A DNA stretch of 64,000 nucleotides from Heterocephalus glaber (taxonomy: Eukaryota; Chordata; Mammalia; Rodentia; Bathyergidae), in the NCBI RefSeq assembly GCF_000247695.1, contig NW_004624777.1, forward strand, positions 271,532 through 335,531, in the 5' to 3' direction. Position numbers and translations under genes: made by a program. Below, in pieces: positions 22,990 through 34,475 of this stretch. The first letter of the stretch is position 1; the number at the start of each line of letters is the position of its first letter. A model generated the notes under the pieces. It was not told the DNA's origin. It did not search any database and was given only the letters and a program-made list of their open reading frames with translations.

Positions 22990-25230
22990 CATACTATAAC
23001 ATCAACAACAGAAGCATTTACACACACACATACACACACACACACTTTTTATATCTAGGGCAAAAAGAGAAGCTTGATTTATACATTAAGGTGTTATAAT
23101 AGCAGTAATTAACCAGAGTTCTAAATTACCTCTGCTGTTCAGATTTCTTGTGTTTCTTTCCATTTTATTGAGAAATTTAGTACCCAGGCCCATGTTCCAA
23201 TGTGTCTACTCCTCTTCATAGGAGATATTTTCTTTTGCTTCAATTTTTCCCAAAGCAGATACACTCAATATAATTGAAGATATATTTTAAAATAATTCCT
23301 TACATTTCTGTCAGCATTTTTCAGTGAAAGTGTGATGGGCAAACTGGCTGGGTTGTATTCCATAATTACAGCTATCTGTATACTTCCAACTCAAGATAGA
23401 ATTGTTTCTGCATTTATCATTCCCTGTTCCTGCTTAAGTAGTTGTCAGTGCAGCTGTGATTCATTTATTTCACAATACAACAGCTAATCGTGTATGGGCT
23501 ATTTAATCAAAAACAATGTTTTAACAAGACCAAAATAGCCAAGGCAGGAGAAAAACTTAGTTATATAACAATGTTAGAACTTTTTTTGGAAGCAGCATTG
23601 AAAATGATTATTCATTTGTATAGCTTTGAAAGCCAAATAATAATTATGATAGCATTGTTCTGTTGTCCATATTGTCCAAAGCCAGGATGGTAAGCCAGAA
23701 AGAGAAAAGTGAATTATCCCTCATTATCTTGTTTGATTTGGCCCTTTAAATGGTCAATATTGCTAAATTGCCCTTTGGTGGGAAGAAATTAGATTCTATC
23801 ATATGCCACTAAAGGTCTCTTTTCATGGTTGGATGTGTTTGAATTCATGAGGCTGAGAATGCTATGCTAAAGTAAGATAATTATGAATGCAATTATTAGT
23901 CATTTAGGCCATCAACACAACACACAAGTGGATTATTCACTCAGAAATTTGCAAGGCAAATTTGTAGGCAACGAAAAAACTCCAGGAGCTAAAGTAAATT
24001 TGATTGGAGATAGTAAGACTTAAGGTATATATCTTGATATTAACTTTAGTGCCAAACATATTTCAATTAAACTAATTGACCTTTCTTATGCCTTTGTAAA
24101 AAAAATCAAACCTAGACATAATGTCACTTTGCATGATAGTTCTATAGATTAAACCTAGTGTTAAATGAATAAAAATTAGTAGGAAGTCAGCCTGGCTGGA
24201 TACTTGAATAAATTGCAGGAAATAAAGCAAGTCTTTCTCACAATAACTTCTATTACCATCTAATAATAATGATTTGATTGAGTAAAATAAAGGTAGTAGT
24301 TATTTTGGTCCTACCACAAAGGTTTTCCATTCACATCCTCCAAAACAGCACACTCCACTTACTTTGAGGAAGTATTTCTCAGTTGTTTTTGTTGGGCCTC
24401 CCATTGCAATCCTCTTCCTGTTGATAGTAGGATTGGTCGTGTATTGACCATGTATCCCCACCTCGACAAATCATATTGCTGAATCACCATGGGCACAGTA
24501 ATTGAAGCCAGGCTGAGTATAAGGTCTGCACAGTGATAGAAACCACTTTGATTCTTCTGAATTAATAAAATGGTATTCCTTCCAGCTCAATCAATAATAA
24601 ACAAAAGTGGCCTAAAGTCAGTGGAGTTACAGTACCTCTAACATGGACAAGGAACAGGGTAGGTAAGGGATGAGGGAGGAGGGGAGAGGAGACCAAGGTA
24701 ATTCTTCTGTCCAGATCTTTGAGTCCTGGAGGCTCTGAAGCTACCACAGCCTTATACATCTTCATTTCAAACACCAATAAATTACTTGTACTTTGAACAT
24801 TTTTCAACTTGTGTTAATGCCACAACTAACTGAATAATCTCATTCATTAACTATAGCAACCTCCTTAAAACACATCTTTACAGAATTAGAATATTTATTT
24901 TGGCATCTGGTAATATTTCTCATATTGTTGAAGTAATTATAGGACTTAGCACTCAATTCCTTTGGCAATATGGAGACATCTTATAGAGAAATACACAGCT
25001 AAGTGGAAAAGTCAAGATAATAATAATAACAATGCCTTCTAAGTATTCAAAGTATATATGAGTATATAAATAAATGTATTAGAATGTTAGCATATTTTGT
25101 ATATGAAAAATTTTAGAGTGTCAGAATTATGCTGAAGATAAAGCCCACCAGTGAAATGTAAACAATATTGATATTCAATGAAAACACATCTGCAAAAGTG
25201 AAAGTCACTAAGATTGAATGCCCCCCAGGT
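22990..25230. other. Intergenic sequence, short CA repeat
   Basis: A CA/TA repeat lies at about 23020-23045. The rest is unique AT-rich sequence, without recognisable exon or repeat. The slightly GC-richer piece at 24300-24760 may be an old repeat, not assigned. Confidence 0.5.
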
Positions 25231-25234
25231 GTTT

Positions 25235-25385
25235 CTTCACATGTGTTATATATTTCTATCCTCACATCACCCTGTGAGGTAGACATTATTATCCTCATTT
25301 TGCAGGAAATAAGTTTCAGTGAGGACAAGTAATTTTGTGCAAGGTCACACAGTTAGTAGCTCTTACACTCACTATACCACATGGC
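25235..25385 (-). repeat. MIR SINE, antisense
   Basis: 'accctgtgaggtagacatta', 'tatcctcattttgcaggaa' and 'caaggtcacacagttagtag' are the reverse complement of the MIR core. Confidence 0.75.
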
Positions 25386-25389
25386 CTCC

Positions 25390-26095
25390 AGTAATATATC
25401 ACCTTCTAATTGCTGAGCATGCAGGTGTTTAATTTAGGGAAATTATAGACATTGTGTAGCATATACAACTAATTGGAAAAATAAAAGGAGTTTCCTTTGA
25501 AAATAGTGTGAAATGTATAAAAATTAATTTGATCTCTGAGTAAGAAAAGAACCTGCGAATTTTGTTAAAGGAAAAATATTGACTTTTGAATACAAAAAAA
25601 TAAAAATTTTTAGATGATCAATATCAAGTAAAAATATACATGTTGAAATTAATTTAGGACAAATGTTAATAAATTAATAAACAAGGAACACATACAAATG
25701 GATAGAAAGGTAAATCAGTAGCAAAACAAGCAAAGACATAAGTAGGTGATTCCAAAACAAGTACTAAATATCTATAAAGCCAAGTTCCCTAATTAATTAC
25801 TAAAATGCATATTAAATTAATAAAAATGCCAGTAATGTACTCAGCAAAATGGAAATATTTAGTAAAATAATGTTCCACCAAATTACTTATTATTAACTTA
25901 TTAACAAATTACTTATTATTAACTTACTAACTGTAGGGAAACAGTTAATTTCAGCAGTTACCAGAGTATAAACTGGTACCATCTTTGACTATAGCAGTGT
26001 TTGCAGTTTGTGTAAACGCTGAGAAAAATTAGCCAACTCCTATCTGCCTGATCATGACCATTCCAGAAACAAATTAGAATTTCTGGGTCTTAGAA
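25390..26095. other. AT-rich sequence with a 26-bp tandem duplication
   Basis: Two adjacent 26-bp units lie at 25879-25904 and 25905-25930 and differ at one base. Otherwise nothing is recognised. Confidence 0.6.
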
Positions 26096-26099
26096 GTGG

Positions 26100-26480
26100 A
26101 CAATCAGTAATAACCTGAGATGTCTCCCAAGATGTACATGTTAAAACCCTCATCCCAGGACCTCAGCATGTGACTGTATGTGGAAAGAGGTCTTTCAAAG
26201 GTTAAGGTAAAAAAAAAATTAGGGTGGGCCTTGATGCAGTCTGACTCGTCCTTCTGCAAAGAACAAATTTGGACACACAAACAACCACCAAGGATGTGCA
26301 CAGAAAAACAGAGGAAAGACCTGAGAGAAAACAAAAGCAGCCACCTACAAACAAGGAGAGAGGCATCAGGAGAAGCCAAACCTGCTGGCACCTCTGTTTT
26401 AGGCTTAAAGCCTTCAGCACCGAGAGAAAATAGTTTTTGTTAAGCCCTTGAGTCTGTGGTGTTTAAAACATGGAGCCCCC
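26100..26480 (+). repeat. MaLR (MLT1-like) LTR
   Basis: 'atgttaaaaccctcatcc', 'tgtatgtggaaagaggtc', 'gacctgagagaaaac', 'gccacctacaaacaagg', 'agaggcatcaggagaagcc', 'cctgctggcacctctg', and a 3' part 'gagaaaatagtttttgttaa' with 'gtctgtggtg' follow the layout of old MaLR LTRs. The open frames on both strands here derive from the LTR and are not genes. Confidence 0.65.
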
Positions 26481-27745
26481 GGCAACTGAACCTGGTTAAG
26501 CTCTCTTAAAGGGCTCACCACAACTTCTGTCTGCTCCATGTGCAAGGCCTCCTCCTGAGGATACAAGCATAGAACTGGAGCCAAGCCTTTGGATGGTTTG
26601 CATTTTCTTTTTCTACTTTTCCTCCTTGTGGATAAATTTTTCTATAATTCTAATATATTTTTGTTATGGTCCAAAAATAAAGCTGTTTTTAAAACAAACA
26701 AAAATAGCCTCCAAGTTTAAACAGTTTAATTTAAGCTGTTTCCTTATGTTACAAAAATGCCTTTGTTCACCAAATCATAAAGTGCAATTTAACATACACC
26801 CATATAGATGAAAAAATGTTAATTAGCATTTAACATATTATATTCACATTGATATAACATTTAATATGTAACATTAACATATGGCTTAATAAAAGTCAGA
26901 ATAAAAAAATCATGTGTTTTGTCTAATTGACAATATTCCACATATTTGCCTCAAACATAATGAAAATAGTTATGATTTAAACATAAGCTTTGTTGCTTTA
27001 TCGTTTATATTTTTGATGGTTTTTCTTCATTCCAAATCTTGAAATCATATTACCTTGAACATTTTAAAAAATAAGGCTTCTATTAGCTTTTCATAAAATA
27101 TCTTCACTGTGAATATAAATTGAGCCAAATGTTGAGAGACTAATGAGGAGGTTGAGAAGAGATTTGAAAGTGAGAATAATTCCAGTGGAAGTACAGCTGC
27201 AGGGGAACATGGATCATTAGAAGAAACAGCAATGACAGGGGTGATAAAGAAATACAATATGGGGGAGAAAGATCACATTCAGGATACAGGAGAAATAAAC
27301 TCCGTTTGGAGGAAACAAATCAAGATTTATGTGGCTTTTGATCAAATGTCAAAGTACAGGATACAGACAATAAGTGAACCCACAAGCAACTGAAATATTT
27401 TAGTTTATTCCCAGTGGACATCCCCAATGACATTTCCTCACTTATCATTGGAAGGAAAAATCATTGAAAAATGAAAATGACATTATAAATCACTTTGCCC
27501 TTCACCAATCAGCATCTAACCTTGCTATGCTTGTGTGATAAAAAGTAATGCTTTAAGACATGAAACTCTTGGAATTGTAGAAACACTGGGAAAAGGATCT
27601 TTTTTAGCAAACCATTTATTCTAAATGGATTTGAAATATTATGCTACCCAGCTACATACTGAAATAGTTACCTCACCTAGGATTGTACTTGGGTTCTATG
27701 TTTATGCTTTAAAATGTGAATGTACTGGACCACCTTCACAAGTAT
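26481..27745. other. Unassigned intergenic sequence
   Basis: AT-rich, with no recognised gene or repeat. Confidence 0.5.
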
Positions 27746-27750
27746 AATAA

Positions 27751-27781
27751 GATGATGATGAAGATGATGATGATGATGATG
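27751..27781. repeat. (GAT)n trinucleotide repeat
   Basis: About ten GAT units with one AAG interruption, directly next to a MIR fragment. Confidence 0.9.
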
Positions 27782-27784
27782 GTT

Positions 27785-27960
27785 GCTGCCATTTATTAGG
27801 CAGTTTTATGTGTTCTATACTTGAAAGAAAATTATAATGGTGCAAGAGTATATAAATTTACCAATGAGGAAACTGAACATACAAGAGTTCAGATATTTTG
27901 TTCCAAGTCTCAGTCCCAGAAGGCACTAGAGATGGAATAGGATCACCAGTCTATTTGACT
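27785..27960 (-). repeat. MIR SINE, antisense
   Basis: 'gccatttattaggcagtttt', 'ccaatgaggaaactgaac' and 'cagaaggcactagagatgg' follow the reverse MIR layout. Confidence 0.55.
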
Positions 27961-27984
27961 CATACTTCTCATCTGTCACCATGT

Positions 27985-28335
27985 CCCTACTACACTCTCC
28001 TTCTTTCTGTTCCTTGAAAACACTGATCTTAATCCTGTTACATCTGCTGGTTTCTCTACTCAGAAAATTTCTCGATTTTTTTTTTCACTTGCTCTTTTTG
28101 CCTCTTATCAGCAAATATACCACTTTTTCAGAAGGTCTTCATGTCTACTCCATTAAAAATAGTGCAGTAGCCACCATTTTAGTTTCCTTTTCTTTATGAT
28201 ACCTAACACTGATAGTTCCCTGTTTTTCACTTGTGAATATGCCTCTCTCTCCCGTTTCTCCTCACCAAAGGCTATGAACAGTCAACCCTGGAATAGTACT
28301 TCACAGTTAAGAGATGACCAATCAACATTTGAAAA
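27985..28335 (+). repeat. L2 LINE 3' region
   Basis: The pyrimidine-rich coding end, 'cttcatgtctactcc', 'gaatatgcctctctctccc', 'ctatgaacagtcaaccctg', and a terminal 'caatcaacatttgaaaaat' follow the L2 3' layout. Decayed. Confidence 0.45.
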
Positions 28336-29810
28336 ATAAACATATGAATCTTGTCTAATCCATAGTTGAGCTATTTGAGGAAAGCATCATTACATTTAAT
28401 TTTATTTACAGTTGGACTGCAATGGTGTTCATAAGGAGAAACTATATTTACAATGACTACTTTGTTAATATGGAGCAGAGCTGCAATTCAAAACCTGGAA
28501 TTTCTTTGAGAAAAGTGCCAGAGGATCGAAAAGCCTGTGTAGCTACCATGGAAGAAATGTTTTTAAAAAGTGAATCTTGATCACTTGAAAGTTGTCCTAG
28601 CTCAGAGACACAGTACAAAGGAAAGAATGGGAAATCATTAGTAAATGACTGCAGGTGTAAAGTTTCACATAGTAAAGGCAAACATAAAATTCAAGGAGAA
28701 TAAAACTACTGTTGCTTAATTTTAGAAAAGTTTAAAGACATGCATAGTGAATTTCAGAAATTATCTTTTAAGACTAAACTATTACTTTATCTTTTTTGCT
28801 TGACTATTTATGAGAAAATTTCCATTTTGAAACTATGCAGTATTTTCAAGAATTCCATTTAAGGTAGAGTAAAAAGAAAAGATAATGCTAGCACAACCAA
28901 AAATAATTAATTTGTTAACCAATATCTGTGTCCATATCTGTATTCTCCTAGTTCTGTATAAAACAGGTGAGTTTTGAGGATGAAGAGTCAGAATGAAAGT
29001 GAGCAAAAAATTTCCAATAACCAGTTCCATAGAAAAGTAATCTTTGTCAGAGCTAGAAAACTGAAGCAGTTCAAATTTCAAAAACTGAAAAGAATATAAG
29101 ATTATTTGCAGATTGGCATATTGCTTCCAGAAGGGAAGATGTATGATGTTAAAAATTATTGTTGGGCTCATTTTCTACAAGCCTGGCAGCACCCAGCTCC
29201 CAGATGGGAGAGGAGTCATTCATTCCTCCTCACATTAGTTGTGCTTTCCATCTGTCTCCACCTCTGTCCACAATAGGATTATTTTACCTATGTATAATGC
29301 AGCTTGAATTTATGTTGTAAGGTTTTGTACATATGTGCAGGAGCTCCCATGGTCACATGGTAAATGTACAAAAAGTTTTTAAAAATCTACATTCATTTGA
29401 TTTTCCTAGGGGAGATATTCAAATTGAAAAAGGAGTAATTTCTTTCCCTTAAGAGCTATTTATCTAAAATCACCATATATAATATGTGTAATAGTCTATT
29501 CTTTTCTTTTTTTCCCATCTATACTTATCTTATGCACGATTATTTTTCTTAAATTGATGTAAAAGTATTTATACTAAGGCATATGGGAAGATAATCTGCA
29601 AAATAAACCACACTAAAGGGAAATTATTTCTACATAGTTTTATTAAATTCATTCAAGATCTGTTCACTCTTTACATTTCTTGATAATGTCATAAACCTAC
29701 AAGTAATAAAGCCATCTGGAATGCACAGTAAGAGCAAATGTATACAGTTTGTTGGTTTGGGATTAATTTTAAGTGCTTTATATGAATCTTGGCAAAAAAT
29801 TCTTTGTTTC
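28336..29810. other. Unassigned intergenic sequence
   Basis: The 112-codon minus frame at 28833-29171 and the others here show no domain. No repeat could be named. Confidence 0.5.
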
Positions 29811-29814
29811 TCCT

Positions 29815-29905
29815 CTTTCAGTGCTGAGTAAACTGAGGCAGAGAGTTGTAGGGAATTGTGCATAAAGTCACATCAGACCTGGGATTCTAATCCATGCTAT
29901 TGGGT
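29815..29905 (-). repeat. MIR fragment, antisense
   Basis: 'gagtaaactgaggcagagag' followed by 'cctgggattctaatcca' is the reverse MIR core. Confidence 0.6.
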
Positions 29906-30955
29906 TCCAGAGGCCAAACTAAACTACTAAACTGTACTGATTCCTTGTCAAATATGTTCATTTTGGATTGTTATCATCTAAGAAAGAATTTTTATTACCT
30001 GAAATGTTAGGGAAATGAAAAATGGCTTTGGCTTGAGAGTGCTTCATATATATAAAATTTCCCATTATGTTAACTTATTTCCTTTAAATAAGCCAATACA
30101 TTTGATGAAAATGTATTCTTAAAACATGCATACCTTCCTGACTTCTTTGCCAAAATTCATTAATTACAAATGATCTTTTTAAAAACGTTCTGAAACAATA
30201 CTACTGACACTTTTGATTTTTAAGTGTTTTCTATATAGTGGATTCTGACCTATTGGAATATATGATGCTATTAATGTACCTTTTAAACATTGCTTTCCTT
30301 TTTAGGTTTTTATTTCCTCTTTGCGTAGTTTTTTGCATTCCTTAATGTGGACATGACTTCGCATGTTATTTATTCCCATGCTTTATATTTTAATTTTAGA
30401 AAATGATTTACTCCTAACTTGCTGCTCCAACTGATCTCTAAACTACAATGAAAATCTATATTACAGTTTGTAGGAATTGAATGTACAGGAAGAGCAAGGA
30501 CTCTTGGTGAGAAAAAGATTTGTTTTCTTGTGGATTAATTGTTCAAAATGTAATATTTGTCCTGGTATTAGGACTAAAGAATGGCTATGATTCACTTTCC
30601 ATTAACTTTATGATTTGGTGTTGGAGAAAACTGTTTTGTTGAAATTTTTACTGACTATAGGATCATCCCCAAATCTCTCCCTCTTTTCTCTCTGGTTTGC
30701 TCTTTCTCTGGTAGCTGTCTACTTAAGGGATTTCATAAAAGGCCCAGACCTTTCTCTTTGCCATCCTCAGTATTTTTCTCCACCTCATTCTCCTATTCCT
30801 ATGGCCAAAACCATGAGTTCTTCCTTTGGCCCTTCATTTCTTAAATCAAGTCTTTAATTTCCAAATCCTTCATTTCTGGATGAGATTTCAAATAAAACAA
30901 ATTTTAAATTAAGTGTATCATTTTCTCCCTAAGCCGAACTATGTTCCTCTTCTCA
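29906..30955. other. Unassigned intergenic sequence
   Basis: No gene or repeat recognised. Confidence 0.5.
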
Positions 30956-30959
30956 GTTG

Positions 30960-31095
30960 AGTAGTGGAAGGAGGACCAGATCTGATTCAGAAAACTTGGG
31001 TTGAGTTCCTGTTTGGCAACTTGTTATTTATGTGACTTTCCCAGGACACATAATTTTGTATTCCTCAGTTCTCTTGCCCACATAGATGCAAAATA
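30960..31095 (+). repeat. MIR SINE, + strand
   Basis: 'aacttgggttgagttcctg', 'acttgttatttatgtgact' and 'attcctcagttctcttgcc' match MIR in sense orientation. Confidence 0.55.
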
Positions 31096-33730
31096 ATACC
31101 AAATCCCAAGGGTGAGTTGGAGGAGGGTCATTCTCTCTGGAACTCCAGCATGCCAACAGCTGAGCTCTTACTCATCTGTCCTCAGTGTGACACATACAGA
31201 TGTCTCCTTCTCAGCCTCACCTTGTGGTTTGTCCTGCATCAGCTACATGTTGCCTCATCACAGTGGGCTACTAGAAACATGGTGGAGCTTGGAGGCTGGA
31301 GAGCAGTAGACTCACAATCCCTTGTGAAGAACTGTTCAGCATCTAAACTTCTCACTTTCCTTCTGAATATCCTTCATCCCCACCTTTTCTAGTATCCCTA
31401 AGAAAAGAAACCCACTTCAGGCTGGTCAGAATTCATTCAAATATATTCTTTAAACTAGAAAGTCAAATATTTCATCCCTCTCTTAGTTCTGTTCTAACAA
31501 CACTCTAGATGATAAAGACACTTCACCCCAGTTTGAATGGGGAAAGCCCACAGACCCAAAATAGGATACAGCAGGCACAAAGAATATGGCTAGAGAGCAG
31601 AGCAAAATCCTGTCACACATGGAGAAAAGATGAATCTAGTTAATGATAATAAGAAGATTCTCAGCACAAGAAACATGTGTTTATCTCCCGTTAAAGCTTA
31701 GTAAAGAAATGGGCTCAATTTCTTAAAGCCTTAATTTCAAACCTGTGAGAATTTTCTTAGTTTTTTCTCCAGAATTTATTCCTTTCAGTTTCAGTAGTTT
31801 GGTTTTTTTTTTTTTCCTCCCTCATACCCTTTTTAAAATCAAGCCTTTGCTTCATACAGATTGACCCTTACCTGCTCTGAGTTGTGATAGTAGTTGATAT
31901 CAACATGAGAGAAAATTGACTCAAAGGATAGGGGAGTGGAGAAATGTCTTCTACAGGTAGGTAAGCCTGGGCAAACTGACATAATATATATTATATATGT
32001 TTCCCTCCACATCAATGCACATTAGCTTAACAAAGAACAGAAAAGCAATCTGCTTGAATTTGACTAATTGTTTTACAAATATATAGAAATCATATGCATT
32101 TTAAGTAAGATACAAGGGTAAATGTTTCTTTGTCAAAGTTGAGGAGGTGGAGAAAGAGGTTGGACATTATTGTAATTTCTTAGAATGGTGTACTTTACAG
32201 TTGAAAGGCACTTTAGAGGCCTCTGGCAATGGCTAATGGGGTTCTTGATGTTTACAACTTCATGACCAGTATTTTGTAAAACAGAAGATCTTATAGAAAT
32301 ACTTTATCTATATCCACAAGAGACTTAGAAACTAATACTCTCAAGAAGTCAAAAGTGCATAGTTTTCTTATCTCTATGGGAAAATATATAGATATTTTGA
32401 TAACAGACAGGAGACATACTTATGAAAAACTCCTTAAATAATTCATAAGCTTCAAAGTCTATTTGGGTTTTATTCAATTCTTTTGTCTCAGGAGGTTTAC
32501 CATTCAGTTAGTGTTTTTCTCTCTTTCCTAAGTCTATCACAGCAATCTGCCTTTTGACAAGAGTCTCACTATTCAGTCTTTCCACAGTCAACACAACATT
32601 TTTTCTTGAAGAAACTGGGAGACTTATATTTTAAGAAAAAGCACAGTTAGGCTGCTCTTTGCTTCATTAAAATTTGACCCCTTCCTAACTAAGGCTTAGA
32701 TAACTGTAGATATGGAAAAAAAGACAAACTGTAATCAAAATAAAAATCCAAATTTTCTTTGATGCTAAGAAGTTCAGTGGAATGGGGTATGTGGGTGTGT
32801 GTGCCCATGTGTGTATGCACGTGTATGGGTGGGTGCATGTGTATCTAATCTAAGAATCACTTTATGTCAGTCATGTGTCCTTGTTAAATTTAGACCATAG
32901 TTTAGGTAGTTTCAAGTTCATTATTATTTCTTATACTTAGATTGAAATGTAGGTAAATAGAAAGAGGATTGCAATGGTTAATGGTCTCTGAAGGAAAAGC
33001 ATTTCAAATGTTAAAGCTGAAATGGGATCTGAAATTTCTTCCAATTGTGTTTCCAAGGTTTTTGAAATCATGGAATCTAACATCTGTACATCAAATGACA
33101 TAAACCTGGCAAGATAATTTGCAAATTGACATAGAAATAAAAGTGAGGAAGATCAAAACAGCAAAATAATGAGACTCAGTGGCAAGCACAACATTGTTTG
33201 ACATTTCATGCCTGGTGACTCTATGAAGAGATTAGTGGTTGTTAGTGGATTGGAGGGTGTGGGATTATCATGTTGGGGAATAAGCACCAACCAGCAGGTG
33301 TTTGATTTAAGCCCTGCCCTTTATTATTTATACACAGAGGGATGAGAATATGAGGCAAAAATCAAGAGGCAGAAGTTTTTGCTTTACGCTCTTAGCTCTC
33401 CTGGCAAGCATCTGTCCAAAAAGCCTGCAGTTTTCTTGGAAAGGTTACTGGATGAATTTTTTTTAAATGCTGCTTAAGTAATCTGGTTTGTCTTGGCAAA
33501 AATTGATCAAATCCTAGAATGTACAGTGTCACCTTAAAACTTTCCTATTGACCTTCTCTTTTGTTAAGTAATGAAGTTTATTTGTACAGAAGTATATATT
33601 GTATTTATATAAAATTACAGCGTTACTTTTCATCTACAGTTTCTCACTTTATCCTTCAAACTTTTATTCTTTCCAAGTGTCAGGTTTGCTAGCTGGTATT
33701 ATTCTTAATATATTGCATTTTAAATATTGT
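31096..33730. other. Intergenic, GT-rich tract
   Basis: The GC-richer piece at 31110-31400 has overlapping open frames in two phases but no domain, and no splice or start context that distinguishes it from chance. A loose GT-rich tract lies at about 32786-32842. No named repeats. Confidence 0.45.
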
Positions 33731-33733
33731 TTT

Positions 33734-33820
33734 GGGGCTGGGGATTTAGCTCAGGGGTACTGCCGCCTGCCTCACAAGTGCAAGGACCCGAGTTCGATCC
33801 CCAGTACCAAAAAAAAAAAA
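33734..33820 (+). repeat. ID-type tRNA-Ala-derived SINE
   Basis: Body 33734-33808, A tail 33809-33820. It shows a pol III A box (TTAGCTCAGGGG) and B box (GTTCGATCCC), starts GGGGCTGGGG and ends AGTACC. It lies about 160 bp upstream of a second ID SINE in the same orientation. No clear target duplication was found. Confidence 0.85.
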
Positions 33821-33929
33821 TTGGTAAATGTTAACTTTTCAATTAAAAATTTAATTTCTTGATCTTTGATCTGTGTAACTGTGTCAGAAACATATATATA
33901 TGTATATATATATGTCTCATTTAATTTTT

Positions 33930-34165
33930 GAAACATAACAATAAAGTATTTGTATAGCCACTTTAAATTAAAGAAATGAGGGGGGGCTAGGGATTTAGCC
34001 CAGTGGTTCCGCCACCTGCTTTGTAGTGCAAGGTCCTGAGTTCGATCCCTGCTACCAAAATAAATAAATTAATAAAATAAAGAAATGAAGGCACAAAGAG
34101 TTTAAGTAACTTGCCAAAATTTACACGGTTAGTAATTGCTATTCATGACCAGGCATAACTACTTT
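33930..34165 (-). repeat. MIR SINE, antisense, split by an ID insertion
   Basis: The left part ends 'taaattaaagaaatga'. The right part resumes 'gaaatgaaggcacaaagag', 'taagtaacttgcc' and 'ttacacggttagtaatt', the reverse complement of the MIR core. The ID element at 33983-34077 separates the two parts. Confidence 0.65.
33983..34077 (+). repeat. ID-type SINE inserted in a MIR
   Basis: Body 33983-34056, then an A-rich TAAATAAAT-type tail. It retains the B box GTTCGATCCC and an A box with one change (TTAGCCCAG). The 11-bp direct repeat TAAAGAAATGA flanks it (33969-33979 and 34078-34088). Confidence 0.85.
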
Positions 34166-34311
34166 CAAATTTCCTTTTTATCGCTATGTGAGATTACATT
34201 CCTCTTCTGACTGCTCTATGTTTGTATAGTTCCTGTTTATTTTTTTATTTTTAGCTGATATTTGTTGATTTTCACCAATTTTTAAAACTTGCCTTTTAGC
34301 TTGAATACATC

Positions 34312-34332
34312 TTTTTTTTTTTTTTTTTTTTA
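34312..34332. repeat. Poly(T) tract beside assembly gap
   Basis: A run of about 20 T lies roughly 45 bp before the N gap. It may be the tail of an antisense retroelement whose body is partly in the gap. Confidence 0.8.
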
Positions 34333-34375
34333 AGGGAAAGTGCTTGTTGGGTGCTATGTATTGCCTGACAAAAGC

Positions 34376-34475
34376 NNNNNNNNNNNNNNNNNNNNNNNNN
34401 NNNNNNNNNNNNNNNNNNNNNNNNNNNNNNNNNNNNNNNNNNNNNNNNNNNNNNNNNNNNNNNNNNNNNNNNNNN
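34376..34475. other. Assembly gap (100 N)
   Basis: Exactly 100 undetermined bases, a size often used as a placeholder for a gap of unknown length. Any open frame drawn across it is meaningless. Confidence 0.99.

Noticed and set aside
26104..26443. Overlapping open frames on both strands
   Set aside because: They coincide with a MaLR LTR and carry no protein similarity.
33734..33808. Possible tRNA-Ala gene
   Set aside because: Has A and B boxes, but a consistent ID SINE body followed by an A tail, and related copies nearby, show a retroposon rather than a tRNA gene.
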